Shown: positions 63,343-64,000 of the stretch, in pieces
Layout of the letters: each line of letters opens with the position of its first letter
Numbering within the stretch: the first letter of the stretch is position 1
Assembly (NCBI GenBank): GCA_900323505.1
Contig: OOIN01000003.1
Coordinates: forward strand, 1,612,001 to 1,676,000
Source of the DNA: Ustilago trichophora
Lineage: Eukaryota; Basidiomycota; Ustilaginomycetes; Ustilaginales; Ustilaginaceae
DNA length: 64,000 bases
Direction: 5' to 3'
Notes under the pieces: model-generated
What the model was told of the DNA's origin: nothing
Seen by the model: only the letters and a program-made list of their open reading frames with translations
Database searches by the model: none
Program-made: the position numbers and the translations under genes

Positions 63343-64000
63343 ATGACTACAATACAGGCACGCTCAGATATCGACGATCGCACGACATCCGCCCTATCCA
63401 CATCATCCCACACGCACGTCGACTACAACGATGCCCATCAGCACTCGCCACGCACAAAGATGATGGCCTGGTCTGCAAAGCACGCCGATATCTCAGATAT
63501 GTCACAGCAAGCTGATCACCAGATTCTGCCAGCTCCAGCACAGCCTACCGACACCCAGCAGTTCCCCAACACAGCCCAAGTAGTACAACGACGAACCGCA
63601 GCGTCTCAACGAAGAACAGACCGTCCTCCACCGCCGAGATGCATGCAGAGCTGCCTCGAAAGCATCGAATCGTGTACTGCAAACGTGGTTCGCTTCAACG
63701 AACGCATGGAGCAGAGTCGGGCCCAGGCAGAAGCTCAAAGGCGCGAGACCGGCGATCCACCCATTGCAAGAAAGGCCATCATCCCGCTCGTCTTCGTCAT
63801 CCTTTCATGGGTATTAGTCGCGTATGTCTGGCGGTTGTGTAGCCGATTGATACAGCAGAATCCTCAAGGCAAGGTGATGGGAAGTCGGGCAGATGGAATT
63901 GGGCTGCTGGTGGGATTCGTGGTGCTTTGGCTGATGACCATGTGGTCGTATGTCACGGTCATCTCCAAGGGCCCTGGGCTGGTCAAAGATTACGTTCCAG
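63343..64000 (+). CDS. probable DHHC palmitoyltransferase, N-terminal part
   Basis: The frame is open from an ATG to the last base of the window, about 219 residues, and continues beyond it. A polar Gln/Arg/Pro-rich N-terminal region of about 145 residues is followed by two hydrophobic segments (AIIPLVFVILSWVLVAYVW and GLLVGFVVLWLMTMWSYVTV) with a short loop, and then ISKGPGLVKDYV. This arrangement of two helices followed by a GPG-type turn matches the part of Pfa3-like palmitoyltransferases that lies just before the cysteine-rich DHHC domain. The DHHC motif itself lies outside the window, so the call is inferred. The start is the first ATG of the frame; a 5' exon is possible. Confidence 0.6.
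   Translation, partial: MTTIQARSDIDDRTTSALSTSSHTHVDYNDAHQHSPRTKMMAWSAKHADISDMSQQADHQILPAPAQPTDTQQFPNTAQVVQRRTAASQRRTDRPPPPRCMQSCLESIESCTANVVRFNERMEQSRAQAEAQRRETGDPPIARKAIIPLVFVILSWVLVAYVWRLCSRLIQQNPQGKVMGSRADGIGLLVGFVVLWLMTMWSYVTVISKGPGLVKDYVP

Noticed and set aside
1..64000. Transposon or CRISPR content
   Set aside because: No reverse transcriptase, transposase or integrase motifs, long terminal repeats or regularly spaced direct repeats were seen; repeats are simple-sequence only.

Overview
The window is nuclear DNA of a filamentous or yeast-like fungus, most likely a basidiomycete of the smut group (Ustilaginaceae, Ustilago/Sporisorium/Moesziomyces type). The case rests on compact genes with none to three short GT-AG introns, C-ending codon preference, Ser/Ala/Gln-rich low-complexity proteins, and families typical of fungi (Zn2Cys6 regulator, KRE2/MNT1 mannosyltransferase, CIA30, OMA1, an NRPS-like reductase). 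The genus is inferred, since no marker gene lies here. I see no rRNA, convincing tRNA, transposon protein or CRISPR array.

Layout. 1-1.0 kb: no gene. 1.0-6 kb, minus strand: aldose 1-epimerase, the complex I assembly factor CIA30 (three exons) and a membrane-anchored histidine-phosphatase-like protein. 6.5-18.4 kb: a housekeeping block with an SLC33A1-type acetyl-CoA transporter, the mitochondrial protease OMA1, a carbonyl-reductase-like SDR, the tRNA methyltransferase TRM7 divergent from the ribosome biogenesis factor FYV7, the protein N-terminal methyltransferase NTM1 and a GRDP-type protein with a Gly/Cys tail. 19-28 kb: two unrecognised secreted proteins, a Golgi mannosyltransferase, a FabG-like SDR, methionine aminopeptidase 1 and an ABHD11/IMO32-type hydrolase. 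29.7-31.6 kb: a glycerate-kinase-like P-loop kinase convergent with a METTL26-type protein. 31.6-42.5 kb: two gene-free stretches of about 3 kb flank a 1646-residue low-complexity protein of unknown function. 42.5-52 kb: a catalytically complete histidine acid phosphatase, signal peptidase subunit SPC1, a Zn2Cys6 regulator and an EAF-type elongation factor. 52-64 kb: a secreted GH51 arabinofuranosidase, an orphan A-T-R NRPS-like reductase, a HAD hydrolase, a 7-TM protein and the 5' end of a probable DHHC palmitoyltransferase that runs off the window.

Most genes are independent housekeeping functions: mitochondrial quality control and complex I assembly (CIA30, OMA1, ABHD11-like), RNA and ribosome maturation (TRM7, FYV7), N-terminal protein processing (MAP1, NTM1, SPC1) and glycosylation. 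There is no obvious secondary-metabolite cluster. The least expected signals are a 12-base element (TTCAGGGTCCAA) repeated in several promoters, a MAP1 intron whose retention would add a hydrophobic segment in frame, the Gly/Cys tail exon of the GRDP protein, the NRPS-like enzyme and the two candidate secreted effectors. Exon boundaries were set by eye from GT-AG sites, reading frame and family conservation; no transcript data were available.
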